Shown: positions 1 through 10,716 of the stretch, piece after piece
How the letters are laid out: each line of letters starts with the position of its first letter
Position numbering within the stretch: the first letter of the stretch is position 1
DNA from: Dacryopinax spathularia
Lineage: Eukaryota; Basidiomycota; Dacrymycetes; Dacrymycetales; Dacrymycetaceae
Direction: 5' to 3'
Assembly (NCBI GenBank): GCA_037974965.1
Contig: JBBPFI010000022.1
Location: 1 to 28,000 of the forward strand
Length of the DNA: 28,000 nucleotides
Notes under the pieces: generated by a model
Told to the model about the DNA's origin: nothing
The model's input: the letters and a program-made list of their open reading frames with translations, nothing else
Databases searched by the model: none
Translations under genes and position numbers: made by a program

Positions 1-113
1 ACCCTAACCCTAACCCTAACCCTAACCCTAACCCTAACCCTAACCCTAACCCTAACCCTAACCCTAACCCTAACCCTAACCCTAACCCTAACCCTAACCC
101 TAACCCTAACCCT
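1..113. repeat. Telomere repeat array, (CCCTAA)n
   Basis: About 18 uninterrupted copies of CCCTAA start at the first base and break down at 'cctgagg' near 111. The C-rich strand reads 5' to 3' inwards, so this is the true left end of a chromosome with a TTAGGG-type telomere. TTAGGG telomeres are common in filamentous fungi, and also occur in animals and some protists, so this alone does not fix the lineage. The array is short, which may reflect real telomere length or assembly truncation. Confidence 0.97.
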
Positions 114-3100
114 GAGGCCAGGGTTCGAGTGCTTCAATAGACACACGCATGCCCCTGTTTCAAGAGGAGAGTACAGAATATAACTTGCTCCCCTACTATC
201 TGTTGACACCCATGCCAAGCGGTGTGACCGATAAAATGACGGTCGTGGAGATACGGAGACAACAAGAATGCTGCGCACCCTAGAAGCACCTATATTGTGC
301 CTGTGCCTGCGCCATGCAAGACACCACATCTTATACCGTGCCCCCAAGCGGTCCAGCGGTGGCCTGGACATGCCGGAGCACTTGGCAAGTGACATCGCAA
401 CCTTGGCTGCACTGGTTACGGACTGGCAGCATTATCAAGCATTCGCCTATGGTCTCACCTGCAGACAGCCTGCGCGCGCCCAGTTCACACCTCACCATCC
501 CGGTGCCAAAAGCTAAGTTGCTCCCCTACTATGCCCTGACACTCGTGCCAAGCGGTTTGGTTGGAAAAATTACGGTGGCGGAGATACGGACACAACAACA
601 CTGCAGCGCACCCGGATTCTACAAGCGCATGCGCCGCCCCACATCCTGCATATTATACTGTCCTCCCAATCGGTCCCCCAGTGGCCTGGATATGTCCAAC
701 CAGCTCGCAACTGAAATCGCGCCCCTCGCTGCCCTGGTGATGGAATCGCAGCGATAACAATGATTTCGCCAGGGTCTCACCTGCGGACAGCCTGCGCGCG
801 CCAAGTTCACACCTCACGCTATTGGTCCCATAAGCTAAGTTGATCCCCTAGTATGCCCTGATACCCATGCCAAGCGGTTTGGCGAGGAAAATCACGGTGG
901 CGGAGATACGCGCAGAGCAAGACTGCGGCGCACCCTGATTCTACAAGCGCATGCGCCGCCCCACATCCTGCATATTATACTGTCCTCCCAATCGGTCCCC
1001 CAGTGGCCTGGATATGTCCAACCAGCTCGCAACTGAAATCGCGCCCCTCGCTGCCCTGGTGATGGAATCGCAGCGATAACAATGATTTCGCCAGGGTCTC
1101 ACCTGCGGACAGCCTGCGCGCGCCAAGTTCACACCTCACGCTATCGGTCCCATAAGCTAAGTTGATCCCCTAGTATGCCCTGATACCCATGCCAAGCGGT
1201 TTGGCGAGGAAAATCACGGTGGCGGAGATACGCACAGAGCAAGACTGCGGCGCACCCTGATTCTACAAGCGCATGCGCCGCCCCACATCCTGCATATTAT
1301 ACTGTCCTCCCAATCGGTCCCCCAGTGGCCTGGATATGTCCAACCAGCTCGCAACTGAAATCGCGCCCCTCGCTGCCCTGGTGATGGAATCGCAGCGATA
1401 ACAATGATTTCGCCAGGGTCTCACCTGCGGACAGCCTGCGCGCGCCAAGTTCACACCTCACGCTATCGGTCCCATAAGCTAAGTTGATCCCCTAGTATGC
1501 CCTGATACCCATGCCAAGCGGTTTGGCGAGGAAAATCACGGTGGCGGAGATACGCACAGAGCAAGACTGCGGCGCACCCTGATTCTACAAGCGCATGCGC
1601 CGCCCCACATCCTGCATATTATACTGTCCTCCCAATCGGTCCCCCAGTGGCCTGGATATGTCCAACCAGCTCGCAACTGAAATCGGGCCCCTCGCTGCCC
1701 TGGTGATGGAATCGCAGCGATAACAATGATTTCGCCAGGGTCTCACCTGCGGACAGCCTGCGCGCGCCAAGTTCACACCTCACGCTATCGGTCCCATAAG
1801 CTAAGTTGATCCCCTAGTATGCCCTGATACCCATGCCAAGCGGTTTGGCGAGGAAAATCACGGTGGCGGAGATACGCACAGAGCAAGACTGCGGCGCACC
1901 CTGATTCTACAAGCGCATGCGCCGCCCCACATCCTGCATATTATACTGTCCTCCCAATCGGTCCCCCAGTGGCCTGGATATGTCCAACCAGCTCGCAACT
2001 GAAATCGGGCCCCTCGCTGCCCTGGTGATGGAATCGCAGCGATAACAATGATTTCGCCAGGGTCTCACCTGCGGACAGCCTGCGCGCGCCAAGTTCACAC
2101 CTCACGCTATCGGTCCCATAAGCTAAGTTGATCCCCTAGTATGCCCTGATACCCATGCCAAGCGGTTTGGCGAGGAAAATCACGGTGGCGGAGATACGCA
2201 CAGAGCAAGACTGCGGCGCACCCTGATTCTACAAGCGCATGCGCCGCCCCACATCCTGCATATTATACTGTCCTCCCAAGTGATCCACCAGTGGCCTGGA
2301 TATGTCCAACCAGCTCGCAACTGAAATCGGGCCCCTCGCTGCCCTGGTGATGGAATCGCAGCGATAACAATGATTTCGCCAGGGTCTCACCTGCGGACAG
2401 CCTGCGCGCGCCAAGTTCACCCCTCACAAAGTCGGTCCCATAAGCTACGTTGCTCCCCTAGTATGCCCTGCTACCCATGCCAAGCAGTTTGGCGAGGAAA
2501 ATCACGGTGGCGGAGATACGCACAGAGCAAGACTGCGGCGCACCCTGATTCTGCAAGTGCATGTGCCAGGCCACATTCAGCATATTATACTGTGCCGCCA
2601 AGCGGTCCACCAGTGGCCTAGATATGTCCAACCCGCTCGCAACCAAAATCGGGACCCTCGCTACCCTGGTTATGGAATCGCAGCGATAGCAAACTTCCCG
2701 CAAGGGTCTCACCTGCGGCCAGTCAGCACGCGCCAAGTTCACCCCTCACCCAGTCGGTCCCATAAGCTAAGTAGCTCTTCTACTATGCCCCAATGCTTGT
2801 GCCAATCGGTTTGGCTGGGAAAATCACGGTGGTGGAGATACGCACACAACAGGACTGCAGCACACCCTGATTCTGCAAGTGCATGCGCCAGGCCACATCC
2901 ATCATATTATACTGTGCCGCCAAGCGGTCCACCAGTGGCCTGGATATGTCCAACCAGCCTGCAACCACAATCGGGACCCTCGCTACCCTGGTTATGGAAT
3001 CGCAGCGATAGCAAACTTCCCGGAAGGGTCTCCCCTGCGGACAGTCAGCGCGTGCCCAGTTCACCCCTCACGAAGTCGGTCCCATAAGCTAAGTTGCTCC

Positions 3101-4700
3101 CCTACCATGCCCAAATTCCTGTGCCAAGCGATTTGGCCCGAAAAACTACGGTGGCGGAGATACGGGAGCCACAAGATCGCTGCGCAGCCTGATTCTGCAA
3201 GTGCATGCGCCAGGCCACATCCAGCATATTATACCAGACTCCCAAGCCGTTCAACAGTGGCCTGGATATGTCGGACCAACTGGCAACAGTGATCGGGCCC
3301 CTCGCTGCCCTGGTTATGGAATCGCAGCGTTAACAATAATCTCACCAGGGTCTCACCTGCGGACAGCCTGCACGCGCCAAATTCACACCGCACCATATCG
3401 GTCCCATAAGCTAAGTTGATCGCCCCGTATGCCCTGGTACCCATGCCAAGCGGTTTGGCGAGGAAAATCACGGTGGCGGAGGTACGCACAGAGCAAGATT
3501 GCTGCGCACCCTGATTCCGCAAGTGCATGCGCCAGGCCACATTCAGCATATTATACTGTGCCCCCAAGCGGTCCACCAGTGGCCTGGATATGTTCAACCA
3601 GCCTGCAACCACAATCGGGACCCTGGCTACCCTGGTTATGGAATCGCAGCGATAGCAAACTTCCCGCAAGGGTCTCCCCTGCGGACAGTCAGCGCGTGCC
3701 CAGTTCACCCCTCACGCACTTGGTCCCATAAGCTAAGTTGCTCCCCTACCATGCCCAAATTCCTGTGCCAAGCGATTTGGCCCGAAAAACTACGGTGGCG
3801 GAGATACGGGAGCCACAAGCTCGCTGCGCAGCCTGATTCTGCAAGTGCATGCGCCAGGCCACATCCAGCATATTATACCAGACTCCCAAGCGGTTCAACA
3901 GTGGCCTGGATATGTCGGACACACTGGCAACAGTGATCGGGACCCTCGCTGCCCTGGTTATGGAATCGCAGCGATAACAATTATCTCACCAGGGTCTCAC
4001 CTGCGGACAGCCCGCACGTGCCGAGTTCCCACCTCACCATCCCGGTCCCATAAGCTAAGTGGCTCCCCTACTATGCCCTGACACTCATGCCTCGCGGTTT
4101 GGTTGGAAAAATTACGGTGGGGGAGATACGGACAAAAGAAGATCCAAGCACACCCTGGGATCACACACCTGGTACAAGCACATGCGCCATGCGACATCCA
4201 GCATATTATACCAGACTCCCAAGCGGTTCAACAGTGGCCTGGAGATGTCGGACCCACGGGCAACTGAATTCGGGACCCTCGCTGCCCTGGTTATGGAATC
4301 GCAGAGATCGCAATTGTTTGGCGAGGGTCTCACCTGCGGCCAGCCAGCGCACACCCAGTTCACCCCTCACCATCCCGGTCCCCTAAGTTCAGTTGCTCCC
4401 CTACTATGCCCCAATGCCTGTGCCAAGTGGTTTGGCCGGAAAAACCATGGGGGTGGAGATACGGGAGCGACAAGATTGTAGCGTACGCTGATTCTGCAAG
4501 CGCATGTGCCAGGCCACATCCAGCATATTATGCCTGACTCCCAAGCGGTTCAACAGTGGCCTGGATATGTCGGATCAACTGGCAATGGAAATCGGGACCC
4601 TTGCTGCCCTGGTTATGGAATCGCAGAGATCGCAATTGTTTTGCGAGGATCTCCCTTGCGGACAGCCAGCGTGAGCCCAGTTCACACCTCACCCCTTATG
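114..4700. repeat. Subtelomeric satellite, about 14 copies of a 322-bp unit
   Basis: A unit of about 322 bp recurs with landmarks such as 'agctaagttg' near 509, 833, 1155, 1477, 1799, 2121, 2443, 2766, 3088, 3410, 3732 and 4055, with further diverged copies starting near 183 and 4387. The copies between about 615 and 2420 are nearly identical. Copies at both ends, including the one next to the telomere, are clearly diverged. A base difference in 'atcgSgccc' separates the first three core copies (C at about 718, 1040, 1362) from the next three (G at about 1684, 2006, 2328). Short open frames recur in each unit on both strands, but they show no codon-level constraint beyond the DNA identity, so I treat the array as non-coding. 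It resembles fungal telomere-associated repeats. Confidence 0.93.
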
Positions 4701-4799
4701 CATGCAGACCTCGCTGTTTACATCACAAAACGCAAGTGGTGATTGCTCTATATACATGGATTGGGACTACTACTCAGGCGCATGCAGGCGACCGTGCAC

Positions 4800-7700
4800 T
4801 CAATTGCCAAGGTCAGCGAGCATCATCTCCTGCCACAACGCATCCTCATCTTCTGGCGCCTGCAAGGGACTCTGCTGCCCAGATGGCCCTTGCGAGCCCG
4901 TATCTCCCTTGGGGGTCGTTGCTGGCTCAGCAACTGGTGTTGCAACGTGGCCGGAAGTGGCAGGACTGGTGGCAGGCTTGGGGGAGCGGCGTGGCTGGGC
5001 TGATGGCGGGGTATTCATCTTGCTGTGGATGGGAGAGGCGCCTTGAGTACCTGGTGCCTTGGGCGAGATGGGAGCCTTGGGCGAGATGGGAGCCTTGGGC
5101 GAGATGGGAGCCTTGGGCGAGATGGGAGCCTTGGGCGAGATGGGAGCCTTGGGCGACCCTGCAGTCGATGTGCTGCCATGCTCTTGGGATTGGCTCGCCT
5201 GCTTGGGGGACATCACTGGGGAGGGTGCGTTTGGCTTGACCTCGCTCACCGCCTGCGGTAACCCCCCCAGGTGCTCTGGATTCAGCCCTGGTGTGCGGAT
5301 CACTGCAGGGGACCCAGACACTGCGGGTGAAACCGCTGGAGGCACTCCCCTCCCCTCCGGTGCAAGCGGCTGGATGTCTGCCTGTCCATGCACCGTGTCT
5401 GTCGGCTGGGCTGGGTTGGCATCAGGCTGGCTTGGGAGCGGAGTCGCTGCTTTGGGCATTGCCGGAGAATGCGCTGGCCCCGGAGACTGTGCACTCCCTG
5501 CTGGCTGTGGGGATGCCGAGTGCCCCACCGGGGTGATGGGAGTGGGCGTGATGGCGGCTGGCGGGATGGCCCCCACAGTGGTCAATGCCCCTGGGGCTGT
5601 GTGGGCTCTGGGGACACGGCCTGGCTGCTGGCGGGCCTTTGCAACCCAGGGATTAGTGAGCGGACTCTGCCCGCCAATGGCCTGTGCAAGCAAGGCCACC
5701 TTGCTTTGTTGCGCTATGGGATCGTCTGTGAGTGTCCTTGCCCAGCTGCCCCCCGCATGGCCATGCTCACCTTGCTCCCATACACGCTCAGCCTCCAGAT
5801 TAGCGGCCTCCTTGGCGGCTGCTTTATCCAGCTTCTTTGACTCCTTCCGTTCCTCCGCCCTCTTTTTTTCCGCCTCTGCCCGTTCCTCTGTCATCCCACC
5901 TCTCAGCAATGGCGCATGGGTGTGCAAGCTGCACTCACCTGGTGTCCGCGCGGCAACCTGCTTGCTTATTTCCTGCAGATGCCCAAACTCCTGCTTACCC
6001 TTGAGAAGACGTTGCAAGCCAGGATCATCTGGTTAGGCAACACCGATTGAGCATACACGTATAACCATACAGGAGCCTCACTGACCGGAGGAGACCACAG
6101 GAAGGCGTGCCTCTGCCTCTGCACGCACCGCCCTCATTACCTCTGACGCAGCCCTCAACGCTTCCTTGATCTCCTTCTCCTGGGCCTCCCTTGCTTTAGC
6201 CTCGCGCACCTCCTTCTCCTTTTTCTCCTTCTCTGCCCTCGCCGTCTCAGCACGCTGTGCCTGCTCCCGCTTGCGTCCAGAGCGTGCCACAACATCCTGA
6301 ATCTGCGCGTTCAGGTCCGCTTCCGTTGCAGGCGGCTTGCGGTACTGCGCAGGTTGCTCCAAGTTGGCATCTTCCTCATCACTGTCATCCGATTCAGTGT
6401 CCACTATGCCATCCACATCTGCCAGGGGCTTGGTGTGGATCGCCTCTGTACAGGGATGTCAGTCTAGGTGCACCATGCGCAGTCCATCTGAGCACACTGA
6501 CCTGCCATTGCAGCCTGCTCATGCGAGCTCACCGTACCCTTGAGGGCGCTCAAGAAATCCTGAGGGGATGCTGCGGGCTTGGCCGCGCTGGTCGGCTCCT
6601 CCTGCTGAGGTTGAGCTGGTGGGGCTGGCAGGGACTCGGTTGGGGCAACCTCGATAGCCGCAGACGGTGGCTCCTCATCTGAGATCTCCATATCGGTGAT
6701 CTCAGTCTGGTCCAACGGGGTGTCGATCGGAAGCCAGGCGGGTGCGGTGGGGCCTGGAATGGTGAGGAGGGAGGACAGATAGTCAGTCCCATCCGGTGTT
6801 GCCTCGCGTTGCGTTGCGGGGGCCTCTTCTGGCCCTTTGGCCTTCTTGCGTGGTGGCTTGGCCTGCTCTGCTGGGGCCTTGGGTGCGATGGAGGGCACCG
6901 GTTTGGGGGGTGCGGGTGCCGGAGGGGGCCGCTTGAAGAAGGCTGCATCCGCTGCTGTCGGGCCACGGACGGGACCACGCATTGCCGCCTTTGCCTGTGC
7001 TTCCTCTCGCTGCAGATCTTCCTCACTGCTTACCGAAGTCCTTGGACGCTTTAACATGCGTTTGGCGGCAAGAACCATGGAATCCAAGTTGTCATCATGC
7101 ACCTGCCCGATGAGCTCTATTACCTTTGGCATCTCGAGCTCGATGCCCTGGGACTGGAGCTCTGCCTGCCAGTATGCCGGAGTCTTGACCACAAACGATG
7201 TCACGCGATCAGGGCGTGGGCCGGTCTTGGGTGCGGACGAGGTTGGCGTGATCTTCTTGCCCTTGTCAGACTCGTTCTGGAGCTTTTGCAGCTTCACCGA
7301 GGTCGTTGCCATCTTGTCAAGGACGCGCTCAAGCTCCCGCTCATGCAGTTCGATCGCCTTGGGGAGGACCAAGGGAACCAGGAGTTGATTAGCCTGGGCC
7401 TTTACCTGGGAGGCCAGATCCTTGGCAACCTTCTTGAGACCTCCCACGCGTGTACTTGCCACAAGCTCTTTGAGATCGACCTCGCCCACCGAATGCTCGC
7501 TGTTGGCGTCTGCCTCATCCTCAATCTCCTCCTGCCGTGGGTGAAATGGCTGTCGCACTTGATGGCCTACGCGCCAGCTTGTGGGCACAGTGATCCGGTC
7601 GCGCATGCTGAGCTCGAGATCATCGGCCGTCTTGAAGAAGGGGGGGAGATACCTCTGGCGAGTCTCCAAGCTGCTCCCGGTCACCACACGGCGGAAGACA

Positions 7701-10192
7701 CGATCCCATCGAGGCACACGGATCAACGTGTCGAACAGGATTTGCGTCTTGACCTCCTCAGTGAGCATGTCGTTCAGGTGCTGCCTGAGGTTGTGTTGGC
7801 GGGAGGTCTGCCGCCCGCTTACCGGCACCAGATTGTCGAGGTAATGGGAGAGGACAGGCTGATAGTGTTTCCATGCCGATGGGAAAATCTCCTGCTTGGC
7901 TGGATCCCTTGATCCCGCTTGCCAGAACAACCAGTTGATCACCTGGGCTCGCACTCCCTTCCTCTGCTCCTCAATGGCAAGTAAGGGATGCAGGGGTGGG
8001 TTCTCCAGCATGGGTGTGACACCGGCCTCGACGTAGTGGAATGAACGCGCCATGTCAGTCAGACGGCGTGTCTCCATGAGTGGATTGTAGAGTTTTACCA
8101 GCGGATAGATTAACTCCATCCGCTGTGCCGTGTCCATCGCCCTCCATTCTGGCCAGCGTGCCCGATACTGGGCAATCTGACCCAGCGCGCCTTCAATCAT
8201 TGGACGCCGTGCGCCATCGTTTCGGTGGGCCCTTGGTCCCAGAATGGGGTACAGCGAGCACAGGCTCTTGCCGATCTGTGAGTTCCATCAGCGGTCAGAC
8301 CCCCCACCAGACTTCCTGCCATGCACCCACCATTTCAAACATCTCCGAAAAGTCTTCCATGGAATCAAACATCTGCTGGATGACCTTCGGGGCCATGATG
8401 AACAGGTACGGCCGCTTGGCATAGACCCCGGAGACATGGCTGATCAGTTGGAGGGCGGCTCTGCGCAAGTTATCATCCATCCGGATCTCCCGTGCCCCGA
8501 TCTGGATCCTGCGCTCCCCAGAGGCCATCGTCTGCCCAGCGCGGGCTAGGATCTCTGCGATGAGATCGCCTCCATTCCCCTCCTCCCCCTCTTCCCCCTC
8601 CTCCCCCTCCTCCTCAGTGTCCCCCACCTCCGATCCATCCTCATCCTCATCCTCTGCCTCTCCCTGTCCTGCCTCGTCGTCGGATCCATGGACAGGCGAC
8701 CGTCGCACATCCTTGGAAGATGGGCCACGGGATCTCGTCTTCTTGTAGGGCACCGAGTCCACCACACTTTCCGTCTGGAAACCAAACAGGTGGAGGAAGC
8801 GGTCAATAACGTGCCTCAGGAGGGGCCGCTTGGGTGACTGCTTCACCCAGGCCGCCCATGCCTGTTCCACGGCCACCTCCCAGCCATGCCGGAGGATCAC
8901 CGGATCAATCTTACGGGTGCGCAATGTTCCCGGTGCAAACTGCACGGCCTGATACCACAGTGAAGCCATCCAGCCCTGGTCTCCGAGTCAGCATATGGCT
9001 CACCCAGAAATTCAGACTGGTGCGGTTGCATACCTCAGCGTAATGGGACGCTTCCATGCGCTTGATGGTGCGCCAGCTGAGGTCATCCCAGCCAGGAATG
9101 TCAAACAACTTAACCAAGATCGTGCGCCAGTCGCGGTGATTGAAGATGCGGATGGCAAGAGCATCGCCCCCAAACTCCTTTTCCGCCATCCTCTGCCGAT
9201 TGGCCTCATCGGGGAAGTTGACAGTGTCGTTCAGGATTGCCCATGCTGTCTGGACCTGGTTGCGCATGTTCTGGGGGAGGTGCAGATCGACCCGGTTGCT
9301 CGCAAGATGATAGACCAAGTTGTTCGCCTCGGGATCATTCAAAATCGCTGGAGAACGCTCAGCCATTACGCTCTTGCAGAGCATAGTGATGCCACTCACA
9401 CTTGGGGAAGATGCGCGCAGGCCACCAGTCGTTGCGGTGGGCAAACTGCGGGTGGTCCTTCGGATTGTTGCCATACCAGCCGATCGCAAGCTCCAATGCG
9501 GCCAAGCGGTGGGCCCCTGCAAGCAAGATGGCCTGTGAGCGGTCCGCAAATTGGATAACGTGGCCCGGCACAGTGTCGTCCTTCCAGACCAACCGCTGAC
9601 CATTAATCTCCTCCAAGTTCAGGACCTGATCGGGATCGACAAGGATGACAATGTAGTTCTCACGCCGACGGAGCTCGCTGCCAAAGTCGGTAGCGAGCTG
9701 TTCTACAGCTGACTGATCGAGGCGACGGTTATATCGATGGTCGGTGCTGAAGGGATGCGCCGTATCGAGGACCACAAGGGCCTCACCGAGCAAGACCTTT
9801 TCCATTTCTTGCACCCAGTTGGGTGCGGACGTGTCGGCCTTACTGGGCTTGATTGCCCTGCTTGCCTTGCCGGTTGTGGCTTTGGCTGCCGAGGTCGCCC
9901 GGGCTGCCTTCTTGACCTTCTTGGTCGTGCTGGGGCTGGTGACGACGGCGGCCTCGGGCTCCATCGAGATGTCGCCCTCATCATCGAAGAGGTACTCCAG
10001 GTCGTCGGCCTCATTGATTGCCTGGGCGGACCCCACCGGAGGCCCCGCCGCACCCTCCATGGACAGGAGAGATCCTTCGGAGGGCGCATCGGCCATGACA
10101 ATGTCGGCCTGTGCCGTGGCACCTACCGCCTGCAACGGCACGTCGCGCGCAGTGGCGGAGAGTGGCGATTCTTGCGGGGGAATGTCGGACAT
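4800..10192 (-). CDS. Gene A: large nuclear-type protein with ParB/Srx-like N-terminal domain, paralogue of B and C
   Basis: Seven exons: 10192-9400, 9347-9004, 8948-8331, 8275-6502, 6445-6086, 6028-5939, 5887-4800. They sum to 5067 nt (1688 aa plus stop), all in frame. Introns are 51-57 nt with GTGAGT, GTGAGC, GTGGGT or GTCAGT donors. The start is the first ATG after the leader acceptor at 10206. Residues 1-130 are low complexity, acidic and then Lys/Ala-rich like a histone H1 tail. Residues about 150-264 resemble the ParB/sulfiredoxin fold, with GAHR at 226-229. Residues about 265-800 form the helical core shared with genes B and C, interrupted by a Glu/Asp-rich insertion at about 470-506. 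A predicted coiled coil lies near 860-930. The rest is Pro-rich, then Lys/Glu/Ala-rich helix (about 1220-1340), then a Pro/Ser tail with SPKAPI repeats. No catalytic domain was recognised in the tail. The fold assignment is moderate; the gene model is strong. A 51-nt in-frame intron (5888-5938) is the least certain junction. The function is unknown; a DNA- or chromatin-associated role is inference. Confidence 0.8.
5061..5150 (-). repeat. Exact 18-bp coding repeat (SPKAPI hexapeptide) in gene A
   Basis: Five back-to-back identical 18-bp units, with partial units on both sides, lie in the last exon of gene A. They encode repeated SPKAPI at about residues 1573-1602. SP-K is a minimal proline-directed kinase site and also resembles the S/TPKK elements of histone H1 tails. 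The copies are identical at the nucleotide level, including third positions, so the expansion is recent. Confidence 0.9.
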
Positions 10193-10400
10193 CGTAGTTA
10201 TCAAACTGAGTGCGCATGTCAGCATGCAGCGCAAAAAAGAACCAGAAAAAGCATTCGCTTCCTGCGCAGAGCGTTTCGCATGCGCAGGAATGCAACGTGC
10301 GTTTACTTACAGTTCAAAAAAGATATTCAAAGTCTAGCACAAAGTCAGCCACCGGCCAGGACAAAAGTGACGAAAACGGGACTTACCGAATCGAGGTAGC
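10193..10400 (-). other. Gene A 5' leader: two non-coding introns and a 23-nt exon
   Basis: On the minus strand a donor GTAAGT starts at 10386 just after 'cctcgattcG'. A branch-like 'gctgac' precedes a CTAG acceptor ending at 10334, giving a 53-nt intron. A 23-nt exon (10333-10311) ends in 'gaact' followed by a second GTAAGT donor at 10310. The second intron (105 nt) ends at the 'cactcag' acceptor at 10206, 13 nt before the ATG. The first exon-donor motif recurs at genes B and C, and the 'gaact' donor motif recurs at gene C. This supports real, homologous leaders. Confidence 0.6.
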
Positions 10401-10465
10401 AATCAGGAAGAGAGCTGTAAGCCGGCCTATAGGGGGGATCAGGGTCCCTATAGCCGCGTCGCGCT

Positions 10466-10607
10466 GCACAGCCTCCGTTAGAATACGTCGCGACGTATTC
10501 TAACGGTGGCTGTGCGTTAGAATACGTCGCGACGCATTCTAACGGAGGCTGTGCGTTAGAATACGTCGCGACGCATTCTAACGGAGGCTGTGCGTTAGAA
10601 TGCGTCC
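10466..10607. promoter_or_regulatory. Palindrome cluster upstream of gene A, 39-bp period
   Basis: Three copies of a 28-bp palindrome, with half-site GTTAGAATACGTCG followed by its reverse complement (one base varies in the right arm of copies 2 and 3), occupy 10477-10504, 10516-10543 and 10555-10582. A truncated fourth copy starts at 10594. The copies are exactly 39 bp apart. The first is part of a longer 50-nt inverted repeat (10466-10515) with one mismatched pair. The cluster lies about 80 nt upstream of the first leader donor, so it is in the promoter or start of the transcript. It could be an operator for a dimeric DNA-binding protein or a hairpin in RNA. Confidence 0.75.
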
Positions 10608-10655
10608 AATCAAATGGGCCGATTTGGTAACCCCTGTAATGGGCGCTTTCCCAGG

Positions 10656-10678
10656 GGGGGGAGGGGGGGGGGGGGGGT
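10656..10678 (+). other. Near-continuous G run
   Basis: A run of G with a single interrupting A lies between the gene A palindrome cluster and the minisatellite. It could form G-quadruplex structures. Its exact length may be unreliable because such homopolymers are prone to sequencing error. Confidence 0.6.
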
Positions 10679-10716
10679 CCGATGGTGCCCCCCTGGGCAA
10701 AAGGGCCGTCTGGGAT

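Noticed and set aside
619-2420. Repeated 63-codon minus-strand frames in the satellite
   Set aside because: They recur every 322 bp simply because the DNA repeats; diverged copies change or lose the frame.
5059-6036. Plus-strand frame of 325 codons over the 18-bp repeat
   Set aside because: It is antisense to the last exons of gene A, whose model closes exactly in frame.
10466-10607. CRISPR-like array (regular 39-bp spacing of palindromic repeats)
   Set aside because: The spacers between palindromes are themselves the same repeated 11 bp, and the setting is a eukaryotic chromosome end with introns.
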